Notes: a model not told the origin generated them from the letters alone. Positions 9,027 to 20,900 are shown, counted from the first letter of the stretch. The stretch: DNA of 64,000 bases from Pirellulales bacterium (GCA_019694455.1 JAIBBY010000014.1:1-64000); one strand, 5' to 3'. Numbers and translations: made by a program.

Positions 9027-10121
9027 ATGGCCGACTTTGCTTCGCGACGTGATAAAGCCTGCCGGGCGCTGCGCGGCCTGGGGCTGGAAACGCTGCTCGT
9101 CACCAACTTCACCAATGTCACCTACCTTACCGGGTTCACCGGCGACGACAGTTATCTGCTGCTTTCGCGTGACCGTGCGGTGCTTATCAGCGATCCGCGT
9201 TACACCACACAGTTAGAAAGCGAATGCCCTGACCTGACCTTGCACATTCGCCCGCCAGGGGAGGGCATGGTGGCCGCCATCGCCGGCTTGCTAAAAAGCC
9301 AGAAAACCGCGCGCCTCGGGGTCGAAGCCGACTCGCTCACCTTGACGCTCGCCGCGGACATTCAACAGCAGGCGACCCAGGTCGAATTGGTGAGCGCTGC
9401 GCGGGTTGTCGAAGAACTGCGCGAGATTAAGGACAAGGACGAAATCGCCCAAACTCGCCAGGCTGTGTGGTTTGCGGAAAGAGCGTTCGGCGCGCTGAGG
9501 GCCACGCTACGCAAGGAGCTTACCGAAAAGCAGGTGGCCGACGAACTGGAGAACCAGCTTCGTTTGTTTGGCGCCAAGTGCGCGAGCTTTCCGCCGATTG
9601 TGGCCGTCGGCGCGCGAGCGGCGCTGCCGCATGCGCGTCCCACCGATCAAAAAATCGGCGCTAGCGAGTTTGTGCTGGTCGACTGGGGGGCCAGTGGTCG
9701 CCTCTACATGAGCGACTTGACGCGTGTTTTAGTGACCGGTAAAATCCCGCCCAAACTCGAACGCGTGTATGGAGTTGTGCTCCAAGCACAACTCGCTGCG
9801 ATCGAGGCGATTCGACCGGGCGTCTCCGGCCACGACGTGGACGCGGTCGCCCGCGGCATCATTCACAAAGCTGGCTTCGGTCAGTACTTTGGGCATGGTC
9901 TCGGGCACGGTCTCGGTTTGGAGATTCACGAGGCGCCACGTCTGGCTCGCGAGCAACACCGACCCCTGCGGCCCGGAATGATCGTTACCGTCGAGCCCGG
10001 CATCTATTTGCCCGGCTGGGGAGGCGTTCGCATCGAAGACGATGTGCTGGTCACCAAGTCCGGGCACGAAGTGCTGACGAGCGTACCCAAGTCGTTGGAA
10101 GAAATGGTCGTCGATTGTTGA
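9027..10121 (+). CDS. M24 family Xaa-Pro peptidase
   Basis: A pita-bread metallopeptidase of about 364 residues, of the proline dipeptidase/aminopeptidase P type. The dinuclear metal site can be read off: VDWGASGRLYMSDLTR gives the two aspartates, GHGLGHGLGLEIHE the histidine, and TVEPGIYLPGWGGVRIEDD the two glutamates. The N-terminal creatinase-like domain has VTNFTNVTYLTGFTGDDSYL. The start at 9027 is preferred because the domain begins right after it; an ATG at 8979 is possible. Its position directly before accB-accC resembles the common peptidase-efp-accB-accC order, here without efp. Confidence 0.9.
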   Translation: MADFASRRDKACRALRGLGLETLLVTNFTNVTYLTGFTGDDSYLLLSRDRAVLISDPRYTTQLESECPDLTLHIRPPGEGMVAAIAGLLKSQKTARLGVEADSLTLTLAADIQQQATQVELVSAARVVEELREIKDKDEIAQTRQAVWFAERAFGALRATLRKELTEKQVADELENQLRLFGAKCASFPPIVAVGARAALPHARPTDQKIGASEFVLVDWGASGRLYMSDLTRVLVTGKIPPKLERVYGVVLQAQLAAIEAIRPGVSGHDVDAVARGIIHKAGFGQYFGHGLGHGLGLEIHEAPRLAREQHRPLRPGMIVTVEPGIYLPGWGGVRIEDDVLVTKSGHEVLTSVPKSLEEMVVDC

Positions 10122-10187
10122 AAGCCGATGCTCCGCGGCGCCGCGGAACGATCTGGCTTGCTGCCGAATACACCGGGAGATGATTGC

Positions 10188-10670
10188 ATGGCGAGCCCAG
10201 CCCCGAACGCGGGTGAAATCTTCGATTTGCAGCGAATCCGCCGGCTCGCCAAATTGATGAACGACCAGGATCTGAGCGAGATCGACCTGCAGCAAGACGG
10301 CGCCCGCTTGCGGTTGCGGCGCGGCCATGCCGTTAGCGTGCCGGCGGTCAGCGTGGCTGCTCCGGCGCCTGTCAGCGGCGCGGGCGCGGCTGCCCCCGCG
10401 GCGCCCACTGCGGCCGACGACGCGCATGTCGCGCTGGTCACCAGCCCGATGGTGGGCACATTTTACACGGCCAGCAGTCCGGAGTCGCCCGCCTTCGCCA
10501 AGGTGGGGGACCATGTCAACGCTGAGACGATCGTGTGCATCGTGGAGGCCATGAAGGTCTTCAACGAGATTCCGGCCGGAGTGGCGGGTCGCGTGATTGC
10601 CGTCTTGGTCGAGAACGGCGACCCCGTTGAATACGGGCAGCCTTTGTTCAAGATCGACACCCGCGGGTAG
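10188..10670 (+). CDS. accB: Acetyl-CoA carboxylase biotin carboxyl carrier protein
   Basis: A 160-residue biotin carrier of acetyl-CoA carboxylase, the committed enzyme of fatty acid synthesis. The C-terminal biotinyl domain has the motif [12 protein letters not shown] with the biotinylated lysine at residue 123, preceded by SPMVGTFY. A linker rich in Ala and Pro (about 50-78) joins it to a short N-terminal helix region. The ATG at 10188 is chosen for its purine-rich site GGGAGA seven bases upstream and for family length. The gene lies 49 bp upstream of accC in an evident operon. Confidence 0.96.
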   Translation: MASPAPNAGEIFDLQRIRRLAKLMNDQDLSEIDLQQDGARLRLRRGHAVSVPAVSVAAPAPVSGAGAAAPAAPTAADDAHVALVTSPMVGTFYTASSPESPAFAKVGDHVNAETIVCIVEAMKVFNEIPAGVAGRVIAVLVENGDPVEYGQPLFKIDTRG

Positions 10671-10719
10671 TTCGGTCGCTTCATCCACCGGAAAACGCGC
10701 GGCGAGTCGGAATCGGCCC

Positions 10720-12075
<1,356 letters not shown>

Positions 12076-12087
12076 GAACGCATACCG

Positions 12088-14262
12088 CTAGGAAGCGTGA
12101 GCCGCCAGCACGCAGCGCTGCGGCATGCGGCTTTCCGCCAGGCTGGTGTCTATTTCCAAGCCGATGTTCACGCTCCAGCGGCCATCGGCATCGCCGACCA
12201 CCTGCCAGTGTGGCAGCACTGCCACCGATTGATGCACCAGTTCAAAACCACCTTCAGACTGGCTGACCGTTTGAATCGGGAACGTCCAAAAATCGGTGGG
12301 CCGCGACGCCGCCAGCGCGACCCGAATCCCTAGCCAGTCGTCAACTAGCCCCAGCGACTCCACGCCATACAAGTCGAGCGACGTTCCCAACTGCCCCAGC
12401 CGCTGGCGATCGGGGCCATGAAAATAGCGGTCGTCGGCGCCAGCCGGCAGCCCGGCGAAGTTTATTTCCATCGCAAAGTGGAGCGGCGTCTCGCGCGGCA
12501 AGCCGTCCAGCTCGTACGAAATATCGAGCGTCGAGCCGCCCGCTTCCAGGGTCACGCATTTGGTGATGCGAATCTCGTGTCCCGCCACCCAACCTTGGCG
12601 ATGCAGTTGAAGCTGCACCACTTCGCGACTGCGGCGCAAGCGCGCCTCGTACACGCCGTTCAAAAAGTCTCCCTGCTCCTCGGCCCGTCCGGCGGCCACC
12701 GCGTCGAGCGACGTCTCAAGCGCAAAGAAATGATCCAACAAGCCCTTGCGCGAATAGCTGTCGTACTGAATGCGCTGATCGAGATCCGCCTGTTTGAAAA
12801 TCACTCGATCGTGGATGCTGGCGCACGTGTCCGACTGATTTTGTCCGCCGGCCAGCACCTTGCGATGATACGCCTCCGGGCGGCGCGACAGTGTGGCCAA
12901 CAAGTTATGGCAGATCGAGCGCACGTCCAGTTCGTAGAGTTGGCCTCCGCGCGCCGGCGCGCAAAACGCCACCAGCCGATCGCTGGCAAGCTGCACCTCT
13001 TGCCGGGCGTCGAAATTGAAGTCGCCAGCGGCGATCTCCACCCACGCCTCGGGGCGGCCAGTGGCTTCGTCCAGCAAGTTGTCGGCCGCGATCAAATGGT
13101 TGTAAACCGCGTTGCGCAGGTGCGGCAGATAGATGCCCCCAAAGGCGCCGTGCCAATAACTGCAATTGCACTGCCCCTTGTAAAGCTCGGCGCGGGCCCG
13201 GTCGATCAGTTCCGGCGCGGCGCCGCGCGCGGCCAGCGCCGCCAGGCGGCCGCTGACCATCATCATGCGGCAGTACATCTCGTCGGATTCGGGGTACTTG
13301 GCCTTGAAGTTGCGCCAAAAACCGCCGCGCACAAATCGCCGCAACGTCGGCCAGCGCGGATCGTTTTCCATGTCGTGCGTCACGCGCTCGTAGTCGGCCA
13401 GTTGCTCCACCGGCAGCACCCATTCGGTCATCTCGCGATAACTCGCGTCGGGCAGATAGGTCTTGCCGATCGGTGGCGATTGGTCGGCGCACTCCGCCAG
13501 CGTGGCGCAGCGCAGCCAAGAGGCGTTGGCCGCCAGCGCGTCGAGAAAGCGAGTCAGCCAGCCGTCCTGGTAGCAATGCTTGTGCGTCTCGGGCCAGGTG
13601 CCGAACTTCTCGCCGTCGTCGCCAAAGACGGCCGTCGCGCCAGGATGCCGCGCCGCCACCCCCGCCAGATAATCGATGGTGGCCTGCGGATCGGCGAACG
13701 GAATGGTGTACCGCAGTCGTTCGCTCCCCGGAAACACCTTGAGGATCTGGCCATCGTCCTCGGTGATGTAGTATCCGTATAGCTCGTCCTCAACCAGTCC
13801 CGCGCAGCGGAAGTGAAAATCGTCGAGAATGATGTACTCGATGCCTGCCGCGACCAAGTCGCGCGTCAGCGATTGTTCCCAAACGCGTTCCGGTATCCAG
13901 GCGCCGCGCACGCGCGTGCCCAGCCGGCGCTCGATCCAATCGCTGTAGCGTTGAATCTGGCCAATGCGGTCGCGGCTGGGCAGCATCGAGAGGATCGGCT
14001 CTTCCAGCGGCCCGCCTATGATCTCCAGTCGCTCGTCGGCCACCAGTTCGGCCAGCCGGTCGATATAGTCGGGATGGCGGGCTTCCAACCACTGCATCAA
14101 GCAGCCACTGGTGTGCAGCGCAAAGCGCAGCGCCGGGTAGTTCGCGGCCACGTCCAAGAAGGGTGAGTAGCTTTCCTGGTACGCCTGCTCAATCACGCTA
14201 TCGAAGTTGCCGACCGGTTGATGATTGTGCAGCGCCAGAACGAAGCGAATGGCATCAGACAT
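12088..14262 (-). CDS. GH57 family 4-alpha-glucanotransferase/amylase
   Basis: A 724-residue glycoside hydrolase family 57 protein with the domain order of Thermococcus-type 4-alpha-glucanotransferases. The barrel starts with FVLALHNHQPVGNFDSV. The probable nucleophile is Glu125 in GAWIPERVWEQ and the acid/base Asp215 or Asp216 in VFGDDGEKFGTWPETH. The second half (from about residue 400) is the beta-rich domain with LDISYELDGLPRETPLHFAM. The enzyme should rearrange or hydrolyse alpha-1,4-glucans in the cytoplasm; no signal peptide is seen. It is the last gene of the glgA-GH57-galT-GH57 run. Confidence 0.9.
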   Translation of the reverse strand: MSDAIRFVLALHNHQPVGNFDSVIEQAYQESYSPFLDVAANYPALRFALHTSGCLMQWLEARHPDYIDRLAELVADERLEIIGGPLEEPILSMLPSRDRIGQIQRYSDWIERRLGTRVRGAWIPERVWEQSLTRDLVAAGIEYIILDDFHFRCAGLVEDELYGYYITEDDGQILKVFPGSERLRYTIPFADPQATIDYLAGVAARHPGATAVFGDDGEKFGTWPETHKHCYQDGWLTRFLDALAANASWLRCATLAECADQSPPIGKTYLPDASYREMTEWVLPVEQLADYERVTHDMENDPRWPTLRRFVRGGFWRNFKAKYPESDEMYCRMMMVSGRLAALAARGAAPELIDRARAELYKGQCNCSYWHGAFGGIYLPHLRNAVYNHLIAADNLLDEATGRPEAWVEIAAGDFNFDARQEVQLASDRLVAFCAPARGGQLYELDVRSICHNLLATLSRRPEAYHRKVLAGGQNQSDTCASIHDRVIFKQADLDQRIQYDSYSRKGLLDHFFALETSLDAVAAGRAEEQGDFLNGVYEARLRRSREVVQLQLHRQGWVAGHEIRITKCVTLEAGGSTLDISYELDGLPRETPLHFAMEINFAGLPAGADDRYFHGPDRQRLGQLGTSLDLYGVESLGLVDDWLGIRVALAASRPTDFWTFPIQTVSQSEGGFELVHQSVAVLPHWQVVGDADGRWSVNIGLEIDTSLAESRMPQRCVLAAHAS

Positions 14263-14328
14263 GAGGTTCGCCGTTTTGCAATCTGCGGGTTCGTATGGAC
14301 ATCCGTGAACTACGAAACTTGCTTGCTT

Positions 14329-15387
14329 CTAGTGCAGCACGCGCAAGGGCGCGGCGCGCCGGGTCGGGGACTCGGCCTCGACATCGCGGAGGAACGCCGC
14401 CGCCTCTTCTGGCCCCACCGGATTGATGTAAAAGCCGCTGCCCCACTCAAAACCGGCGGGCTTGGTCAGTCGCGGAATGATCTCCAAGTGCCAGTGATAA
14501 TGGGGCAGCTCGCCGGCGTCGAACGGCGAGTTGTGAATGATGTAATGATACGCGGGGCGGTCAAGGGCGGTTTCGATCTTTGCCAGCGTCTGACGGAGCA
14601 CCCGCGCCAATTCTTCCACGCTGTGCTTCGGGATGTTCTCGAAATGGCTGGAGTGCGTCTTGGGGACAATCCAGGTCTCGAACGGAAAGCGGCTCGCGAA
14701 CGGGCAGAACGCGACAAACCCCGGCGAATCGAGCACCAATCGCTTCTCCGCCGATAATTCCTGCTGCGCCATGTCGCAAAAGACGCAGCGGCCGCGGTAG
14801 TTGTAAAACTCCAGGGCCCCGGTCATTTCCTCCCACACGTTGATGGGCACGATCGGCGTGACGATCAGTTGGCTATGCGTGTGTTCGAGCGAGGCGCCCG
14901 CCGCCGCGCCGACATTCTTGAAAATCATGCCGTAGACCAGTCGCGGATCGCGCTTCAGATCGACCAGCCGGTCGCGGTAAACCCAGAGCACTTCTTCGAT
15001 TTCGCGCTCACTGAGATCGGCGGTACTGAGCAAATGCCGCGGCGACTCGATGATCACCTCGTGCGCCCCTACCCCGCGCATCAGGTCGTACATTCCCTCG
15101 CCGCGCTTGTTCAGGTCGCCTTCAATCTCCAGCGCCGGAAACTTGTTCGGCACCACGCGCACCCGCCAGCCTCCGCGATTGGCCGTGGCGCCGTCCGGAC
15201 GGTACGCCAATATCTCGCTCGGCGTCGCGTCTTCGTTCCCCTCGCAGAAGGGGCAATAGCGCCCCGTGGCCAGTTCCGGCGTCGGCTCAAAATCGTTCGG
15301 ACGCTTGGCGCGGCTGCGCGCGATGATCACCCAGCGGCCAGAAATCGGATCTTTGCGTAGTTCGGGCGGGTCTTGCTTGTTCGTCAT
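14329..15387 (-). CDS. galT: Galactose-1-phosphate uridylyltransferase-like protein
   Basis: A 352-residue HIT-superfamily nucleotidyltransferase. It has the N-terminal [18 protein letters not shown], the zinc pair CPFC (Cys45, Cys48), and the active-site motif [15 protein letters not shown], where His171 would be uridylylated. The usual HPHGQ is here HTHSQ, as in many non-enterobacterial relatives. A second CxxC (CVFCDMAQ) follows. It lies between two GH57 genes and downstream of glgA, so it may act on sugar-1-phosphates of glucan metabolism rather than in the Leloir pathway. The ATG at 15387 is preferred over a TTG 12 bp upstream. Confidence 0.87.
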   Translation of the reverse strand: MTNKQDPPELRKDPISGRWVIIARSRAKRPNDFEPTPELATGRYCPFCEGNEDATPSEILAYRPDGATANRGGWRVRVVPNKFPALEIEGDLNKRGEGMYDLMRGVGAHEVIIESPRHLLSTADLSEREIEEVLWVYRDRLVDLKRDPRLVYGMIFKNVGAAAGASLEHTHSQLIVTPIVPINVWEEMTGALEFYNYRGRCVFCDMAQQELSAEKRLVLDSPGFVAFCPFASRFPFETWIVPKTHSSHFENIPKHSVEELARVLRQTLAKIETALDRPAYHYIIHNSPFDAGELPHYHWHLEIIPRLTKPAGFEWGSGFYINPVGPEEAAAFLRDVEAESPTRRAAPLRVLH

Positions 15388-15454
15388 TGTGCGATTCAAC
15401 TCGTCGGCGGAGGTACCAAAAAATCCTTAGCAGTCGCTCGCGCGCTCCCGCTTG

Positions 15455-17653
15455 TCACACCTGCCACATCAACAGTTCATAGTCGTGCGCAGGCACGCTT
15501 GTTTCGATCGCCCCCTCACGTGGCGCCCGCTCGGTGGCGTGCTCGTCGGCGATCAACTCCAGATAAAAGCTCACCGGATCGTCGGTCTCGCACGCCAGGC
15601 TGCGGAACGGCACTGCAATCTCCATGATGCCGTCGGTGGCTACTTCGACCTGCGATTCGAACACCGGCACATCGCCATGATAGAGCCGCGCCACCGGCTG
15701 CGCCGCCGAAGGATTGGCGATCAACAGCTCAAATCCGTTGGGCTCGAAGAAGGCGACTCGCACCGCCTCGACCTCCGCCAGCCGATCGCTGGCGGCGCCG
15801 CCGCGGCAATCGAGCCGAATCAACAGCCGCTCAGTGTCAAAGCCAAAATGCGCGGACGACAACAGGCCGTCGCTAGCCATAGTCATGGCGCCCTTGCCGC
15901 GATCGCATTGCAAGCGCCCCGCGTTGATCCATTCGAAGTAAGTGCGCCGCCCATCGACCTTGACGTTCAGCAGCCCCACCGGGTCGCTATACGCCCGTGT
16001 AGGCCGATGGCTCTGGCTGATCGGGCGCAATAGCTCCAAAGGCGCCGGCTCGCCCAGCGCGGCGTACACGTTTTGCAGATGCTTGCGGAACAAGCGATCG
16101 AACACGGCGTCCTGGCAACTCGAGTGATCGTCGCCAAACCACCAGAACCAGTCGCTTCCCTCGGCGATCATCAATTCGCGCCAAGCCTGTTCGATCTGCT
16201 CGGGGCTCTTGCGCCCCTCCGCTTGCGTGTCGAGCAGAAATCGCCGCGTTTCAAATAGCGCGTCCCAGGCGCGATTGCACTCGGAATGGCCAATCCAGAT
16301 CCCAAAGTTGTGTTGAATCCAACTGCCGGGGAACAGATGCCCTAACCGATCGGTGGCCGGGTGGCGATCGAGATAATCGCAAACCCGCACCGACGACACC
16401 CGCGGATGCGTCGCCACGCGCTGATACATCTGTCGCAAGAAGTCGACGCCGCCGTTGGGGTAGTATTCCCAACAGTTCTCGCCGTCGAGAATCACGCTCA
16501 CCAGCGTGGGCCGATGTCCTTCATTGGCGCGCGTCGCATGGGCGATCCCTTCCAGCTTGCCCAAAAAATCGTCCACCGCCTGCCCGGCGCCGTAACGCTG
16601 ATAGTGAAAGCCCACCTGATCGCTCATCGCATGATCTCGAAAGATCATCTGCAGCGCGCGACCGCGCTCTTCCACGCGCCACGGTCGATACAGCATCTCT
16701 GGATTGCGCAGGTAGCCCGCCCCGTCGCGCGAGATCCACCCGTCCGTCGAGCAAGACAAAATCTCCTCGTCGGTGGCGATCCATTCAATGCCCGCGTCGG
16801 CGATGGCCGGTATCACCGCCTGACAAACAGACCCCTCCGAGGGCCACATGCCGCGCGGCTTGCGGCCGAACAGCCGCTCGTGCTGCGCCACCGCCGCCCG
16901 AATATGACGCTCCGCGTCTTCCGGGTAGCCCTCCAGATGCTTGGGCAAATGCACCTCGGGCATGGCGCGGCGCGCCAGTCGCTTGTCGATGAGCAACGGC
17001 AAGATCGGATGATAGAACGGCGTGGTGGTGAGCTCCACCTGTCCGCGGTCGGCCAGTTCCTTATGCAGCGGGATCACCTCGCGCAAAAGCTGCATCTGCT
17101 TGCCGAGGAGCCAGTCTTTGTCTTTTTCGCTCCAATGGCGCCCGCGGGCGCGAAACTCGGCCAGATCGGCGTCGCGCTCGAACGCGATCGGGTGCATCCA
17201 GGTCAGGTTCGACCACACTTGCAGGTCGAGAATGTCCTGTTTGCGAAAGCGCTTGGCGGCCCGCAGCGGCGGATCAACGTTCATGCCGCGCTTCTGGTAT
17301 AGCTCCAGATAGCGCGGATAGGGGCGAATCATCTGGTCAGCATGGACCATGAAGAAGTTGTCGAGTAGATAAATGACGTCTTCTTCGGCCAGGCCATCGG
17401 CCGGCAGTCGCGACACGCGCAGGTGTGTGTCTTCGCGGTCGTGGTCGGTGTAGGCCAGCAGTTGCAACAGCAGGCTCGGCACCAGGTTGATCGTGGCATG
17501 CAACTCCGGCACTTCGCGCAAGTGCATGGCCATGCCCCAATAATCCTTGGTCCCGTGCAGCCGGACCCAAGGCATCGGGTTTTCGCCGCCGACATCGTCG
17601 GGGTAATAGGGCTGATGCTGATGCCAATAAAACGCCAAACAAAGCTGATGCAT
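15455..17653 (-). CDS. GH57 family alpha-amylase-like glycoside hydrolase
   Basis: A 732-residue GH57 protein of a different subgroup from its neighbour. It opens with LCLAFYWHQHQPYYPDDVGG and has ATINLVPSLLLQLLAYTDHD. The probable nucleophile is the Glu of RGMWPSEGSVCQAVIP, and the acid/base the Asp of VSVILDGENCWEYYP. The last 200 residues form a beta-rich domain of the type found next to such barrels. It should act on alpha-glucans, with no export signal. It lies 148 bp downstream of glgA and 67 bp upstream of galT, all on one strand, which points to a glycogen-turnover operon. Confidence 0.9.
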   Translation of the reverse strand: MHQLCLAFYWHQHQPYYPDDVGGENPMPWVRLHGTKDYWGMAMHLREVPELHATINLVPSLLLQLLAYTDHDREDTHLRVSRLPADGLAEEDVIYLLDNFFMVHADQMIRPYPRYLELYQKRGMNVDPPLRAAKRFRKQDILDLQVWSNLTWMHPIAFERDADLAEFRARGRHWSEKDKDWLLGKQMQLLREVIPLHKELADRGQVELTTTPFYHPILPLLIDKRLARRAMPEVHLPKHLEGYPEDAERHIRAAVAQHERLFGRKPRGMWPSEGSVCQAVIPAIADAGIEWIATDEEILSCSTDGWISRDGAGYLRNPEMLYRPWRVEERGRALQMIFRDHAMSDQVGFHYQRYGAGQAVDDFLGKLEGIAHATRANEGHRPTLVSVILDGENCWEYYPNGGVDFLRQMYQRVATHPRVSSVRVCDYLDRHPATDRLGHLFPGSWIQHNFGIWIGHSECNRAWDALFETRRFLLDTQAEGRKSPEQIEQAWRELMIAEGSDWFWWFGDDHSSCQDAVFDRLFRKHLQNVYAALGEPAPLELLRPISQSHRPTRAYSDPVGLLNVKVDGRRTYFEWINAGRLQCDRGKGAMTMASDGLLSSAHFGFDTERLLIRLDCRGGAASDRLAEVEAVRVAFFEPNGFELLIANPSAAQPVARLYHGDVPVFESQVEVATDGIMEIAVPFRSLACETDDPVSFYLELIADEHATERAPREGAIETSVPAHDYELLMWQV

Positions 17654-17800
17654 GGCACTCCTTGCCCAAATACCCGGCGCCCGGCCCCAGCGCCAAATCA
17701 ACAGAGATCCGTCTCTAATCGTTTGCTTGTCGCTTCGCGGACGAAACCAGTCGAGTGGCGTCCCTCACAGCGCGGCGACTTGGTTACATCGGCATCATGC

Positions 17801-19327
17801 TCAGCGCGCGGCCACCAGCCGCCGTTGCAGCATCTGCTCGTACAACTCCTGATATTGCTGCGCGCTGCGCCGCCACGACCAATCTTGTCGCATGCCGCTC
17901 GACACCAGTCGCGACCACACGCTGGGCGTCGCGTAGGCGGCCAGCGCGCGCGACAGCGTCTCGCGCAGCGCCAGCGCGCTGTAGTCGTAAAAGCTGAATC
18001 CGTTCGCCGTGCCCACGGCCAGCGTCTCGTCGGTGCAATTAGTGATTGTGTCCGAAAGTCCTCCGGTCGCGCGCACCACCGGCACGGCGCCGTAACGCAG
18101 GCTGTACATCTGATTGAGCCCGCACGGCTCATAGCGGCTGGGCATCAGAAAGATGTCGGCGCCCGCCTCGATGCGGTGCGCCAGCGCGTCGGAAAACTCT
18201 AGCCGCAGCGCGAACTTGTGCGGGTGTCGCTGCGCCAGTTGCTCGAACATCTCGTGATAGCGTGGCTCGCCGGTGCCAAGAACCACCCACTGCGCCGGGG
18301 TGGTCGCCAGCGACTCGCGCAGCATGGGATAGATCAGATCCATCCCCTTTTGATCGACCAACCGGCCAATGAAGCCAATGAGCGGCTCGTCGTTGTCGGT
18401 CGGCAAACCCAGTTCTTGTTGTAGCGCGCGTTTGCACTCGCGCTTGCCTTGCGCCCAACTACCGGCGTCGTAGTTGGCGGGCAAGTCGCGATCGGTCGCT
18501 GGGTTCCAGATGTCGTAATCCACTCCGTTGAGAATGCCCACCAGCGCGTCGCGCCGCTGGCGTAGCACCCCCTCGAGCCCGCAACCTTGCTCCTCGGTTT
18601 GAATCTCCTGGGCGTAGCGCGGGCTGACGGTGCTGATCTGGTCGGCGAAGATCAGTCCCGTCTTGAGCAGGTTCAACTGGCCATAGAACTCCATCTGCTG
18701 CCAGTTGAAGTATTTCCAATCGAGGCCGGTCAGCACCATGTCCCAGTGCCAAAACTGCCCCTGATACGCCAGATTATGTACCGTGAACAACGTGCGAATG
18801 TGGTCGTAGCGCGGTACGCCGCGATGCTCAATCTTGAGATATGCGGGCAATAGCCCCGTCTGCCAGTCGTTGGCGTGCAGCACATCGACCGGCAGGTCCA
18901 GCAGGTCAATCGCTTCCAGAACGGCCCGGCAGAAAAAGACGAATCGCTCGCAGTTGTCGATGTAGTCTTTGCCGTTTTCGCGATACAACTCGGGGCGATC
19001 GTAGTATTCGTCTTGCTCGACGAGGTACACATCGACATCGCTCCCCGGCAACTGGCTATGCAAATAGCGGCCGCGCGCCTGCTTGCGCCCAATCTGCACC
19101 GCAAAGTCGATATCGGTCGGCGCCAGTGGCAACCCGGCCCGTTTGGCCTGCCGATAGGCGGGCATGAGCACGGTCACGTGGTGCCCTAGCCGCGCCAACT
19201 CGATCGGCAGCGCGCCACAGACATCGGCCAGTCCGCCGGTCTTGGCAAAAGGAACCGCTTCGCTCGTCGCCAGCAGGATATTCAACTTCGCGTCATTCCA
19301 ATCCAAGAGATCGAACTGCAAAGCCAC
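17801..19327 (-). CDS. glgA: Glycogen synthase (ADP-glucose type)
   Basis: A 508-residue GT5 glycogen synthase that extends alpha-1,4-glucan from ADP-glucose. The N-terminal substrate motif is AVPFAKTGGLADVCGALP (about residues 24-41). The C-terminal nucleotide-sugar site has FIGRLVDQKGMDL and MPSRYEPCGLNQMYSLRYGA, with the conserved glutamate in EPCG. The start is GTG at 19327; the first strand LNILLATSE follows after about 14 residues. It heads the alpha-glucan gene run, so synthesis and GH57 remodelling enzymes are probably co-expressed. Confidence 0.95.
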   Translation of the reverse strand: MALQFDLLDWNDAKLNILLATSEAVPFAKTGGLADVCGALPIELARLGHHVTVLMPAYRQAKRAGLPLAPTDIDFAVQIGRKQARGRYLHSQLPGSDVDVYLVEQDEYYDRPELYRENGKDYIDNCERFVFFCRAVLEAIDLLDLPVDVLHANDWQTGLLPAYLKIEHRGVPRYDHIRTLFTVHNLAYQGQFWHWDMVLTGLDWKYFNWQQMEFYGQLNLLKTGLIFADQISTVSPRYAQEIQTEEQGCGLEGVLRQRRDALVGILNGVDYDIWNPATDRDLPANYDAGSWAQGKRECKRALQQELGLPTDNDEPLIGFIGRLVDQKGMDLIYPMLRESLATTPAQWVVLGTGEPRYHEMFEQLAQRHPHKFALRLEFSDALAHRIEAGADIFLMPSRYEPCGLNQMYSLRYGAVPVVRATGGLSDTITNCTDETLAVGTANGFSFYDYSALALRETLSRALAAYATPSVWSRLVSSGMRQDWSWRRSAQQYQELYEQMLQRRLVAAR

Positions 19328-19524
19328 TCGCCCTCTATCCTATTCTAGTCCAGTTTGCGCAATGTGACGGAAAAACCCGCGCGATCATTCCAGCGGCTTC
19401 GTTACGATCGGCCATCCGGATGCGGACAATCCAATGACCATTTCGCAATCATCGCGCGCCGGGTGCTACGCTGGCGCGATGGCGGCAGCGATGCTGGCGC
19501 TGGGCGCGACAGTTGCGCGGCGCG

Positions 19525-20724
19525 CTACTTCGCGCTCTTCAAAAAGCCCTCGATGCGGTCGAAACCCGCTTCGAGCACCGGCAAACCGGTGGCGAACGAC
19601 ACGCGGGCGTACCCCTCGGCGCCAAACGACGAGCCCATCACCGTCGCCACGTTTTGTTCTTCCAACAACGTAAGACACCACTGGGCCGAGTCGTTGACCC
19701 GCTTCCCGCCGTAATCGCGCCCCAGATACGCTTTGATATTCATGAAGGCGTAGAACGCGCCCGCTATGTCGGGACAAGAGACATCGGGCAGTTGGGCGAT
19801 TCGCGCGCGAACGTAATCGCGTCGCTCGGCGAAATGTTGCAGCATTTCGGCCACGCAATCCTGCGGCCCTTCCAGCGCCGCCAGCGCGGCGTACTGGCTG
19901 ACACTGCACGGATTCGACGTTTCCTGACTTTGCAGATTGGCCATCGCCTCGGCGATGTTGGCTGGCGACAATGTCCAGCCAATGCGCCAACCCGTCATGG
20001 CAAACGTCTTGCTCACGCCGTTCACCAAGATCGTGCGTTCCGCCAGTCCCGGCCGTACGGTGGCAAAGCTCGCAAACCGGTTTTGACCGTAGATCAGCCG
20101 TTCATAAATCTCGTCGGCCAGCACCAACAGGTTCTTTTCGATCACCACGTCGGCCAGCGCCGCCAACTCCTCGGGCGAGTACATTGTGCCGGTCGGGTTC
20201 GATGGCGAACAGAGCAGCAGCATCTTCGATTTGGGGCCAATCGCGGCGCGCAGTTGCGCCGGCGAGAGCTTGAAGTCTTGCGACTCCTCGGTGCTGACGA
20301 TCACCGGCCGCGCGCCGGTCAGCTTGACCAGTTCGGAGTAGCTGACCCAATAGGGCGCCGGAATGATCACCTCATCGCCCGGGTTGAGCACCGCGGTGAA
20401 AACGTTGTGCAGCGAGTGCTTCGCCCCGTTGGAAACGACCACCTGGTTCGGTTTGTACTCCAAGCCGTGGGTGGCCTGATACTGCTTGACCACGGCCGCC
20501 TTTAGCTCCGGAATGCCGCTGGCCACCGTGTAATGCGTCTGGCCGTCGCGCATCGCCTTGGCTGCCGCGTCGCAAATATGCGCTGGCGTGTTGAAGTCGG
20601 GCTCTCCCACGCTGAAGTCGTAGACCGTCTTGCCGGCCGCTTTCAACGCCTTGGCCTTGGCCGCCATGGCCAACGTGGCCGATGGCTCCAACGCTTGGAC
20701 CAGCTTGGATACGGTCATCGACAT
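19525..20724 (-). CDS. Pyridoxal-phosphate aminotransferase class I (aspartate aminotransferase type)
   Basis: A 399-residue class I fold-type aminotransferase. The PLP lysine is Lys239 in VNGVSKTFAMTGWRIGW. Other landmarks are YDFSVGEPDFNTPAHI, YTVASGIPELKAAV, SPSNPTGTMYSPEEL and VLADEIYERL. This is the AspB/AspC group widespread in bacteria, which usually transfers amino groups from aspartate, and in some members prephenate. The ATG at 20724 is preceded by a GGAGG site. It is monocistronic as far as can be seen. Confidence 0.93.
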   Translation of the reverse strand: MSMTVSKLVQALEPSATLAMAAKAKALKAAGKTVYDFSVGEPDFNTPAHICDAAAKAMRDGQTHYTVASGIPELKAAVVKQYQATHGLEYKPNQVVVSNGAKHSLHNVFTAVLNPGDEVIIPAPYWVSYSELVKLTGARPVIVSTEESQDFKLSPAQLRAAIGPKSKMLLLCSPSNPTGTMYSPEELAALADVVIEKNLLVLADEIYERLIYGQNRFASFATVRPGLAERTILVNGVSKTFAMTGWRIGWTLSPANIAEAMANLQSQETSNPCSVSQYAALAALEGPQDCVAEMLQHFAERRDYVRARIAQLPDVSCPDIAGAFYAFMNIKAYLGRDYGGKRVNDSAQWCLTLLEEQNVATVMGSSFGAEGYARVSFATGLPVLEAGFDRIEGFLKSAK

Positions 20725-20900
20725 CGTGCAGAACCTCCAGGGGCAGGCGGCAGGGGGGCGGGAAACAGGGCTTTATACCACGAGACAGCCGCCCCTTGCA
20801 GGTGGTTCAGAGCCGCTGAACGGATGTCGCTTCACCATGCCGCAGGCGCAATCAACTCGCCTGTGCGCAGGCGATGAATGTATCGCCAGAAGCCCCAAAG

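Noticed and set aside
12418-13782. A 454-codon open frame on the plus strand
   Set aside because: It is antisense to the GH57 gene and has no recognisable motif.
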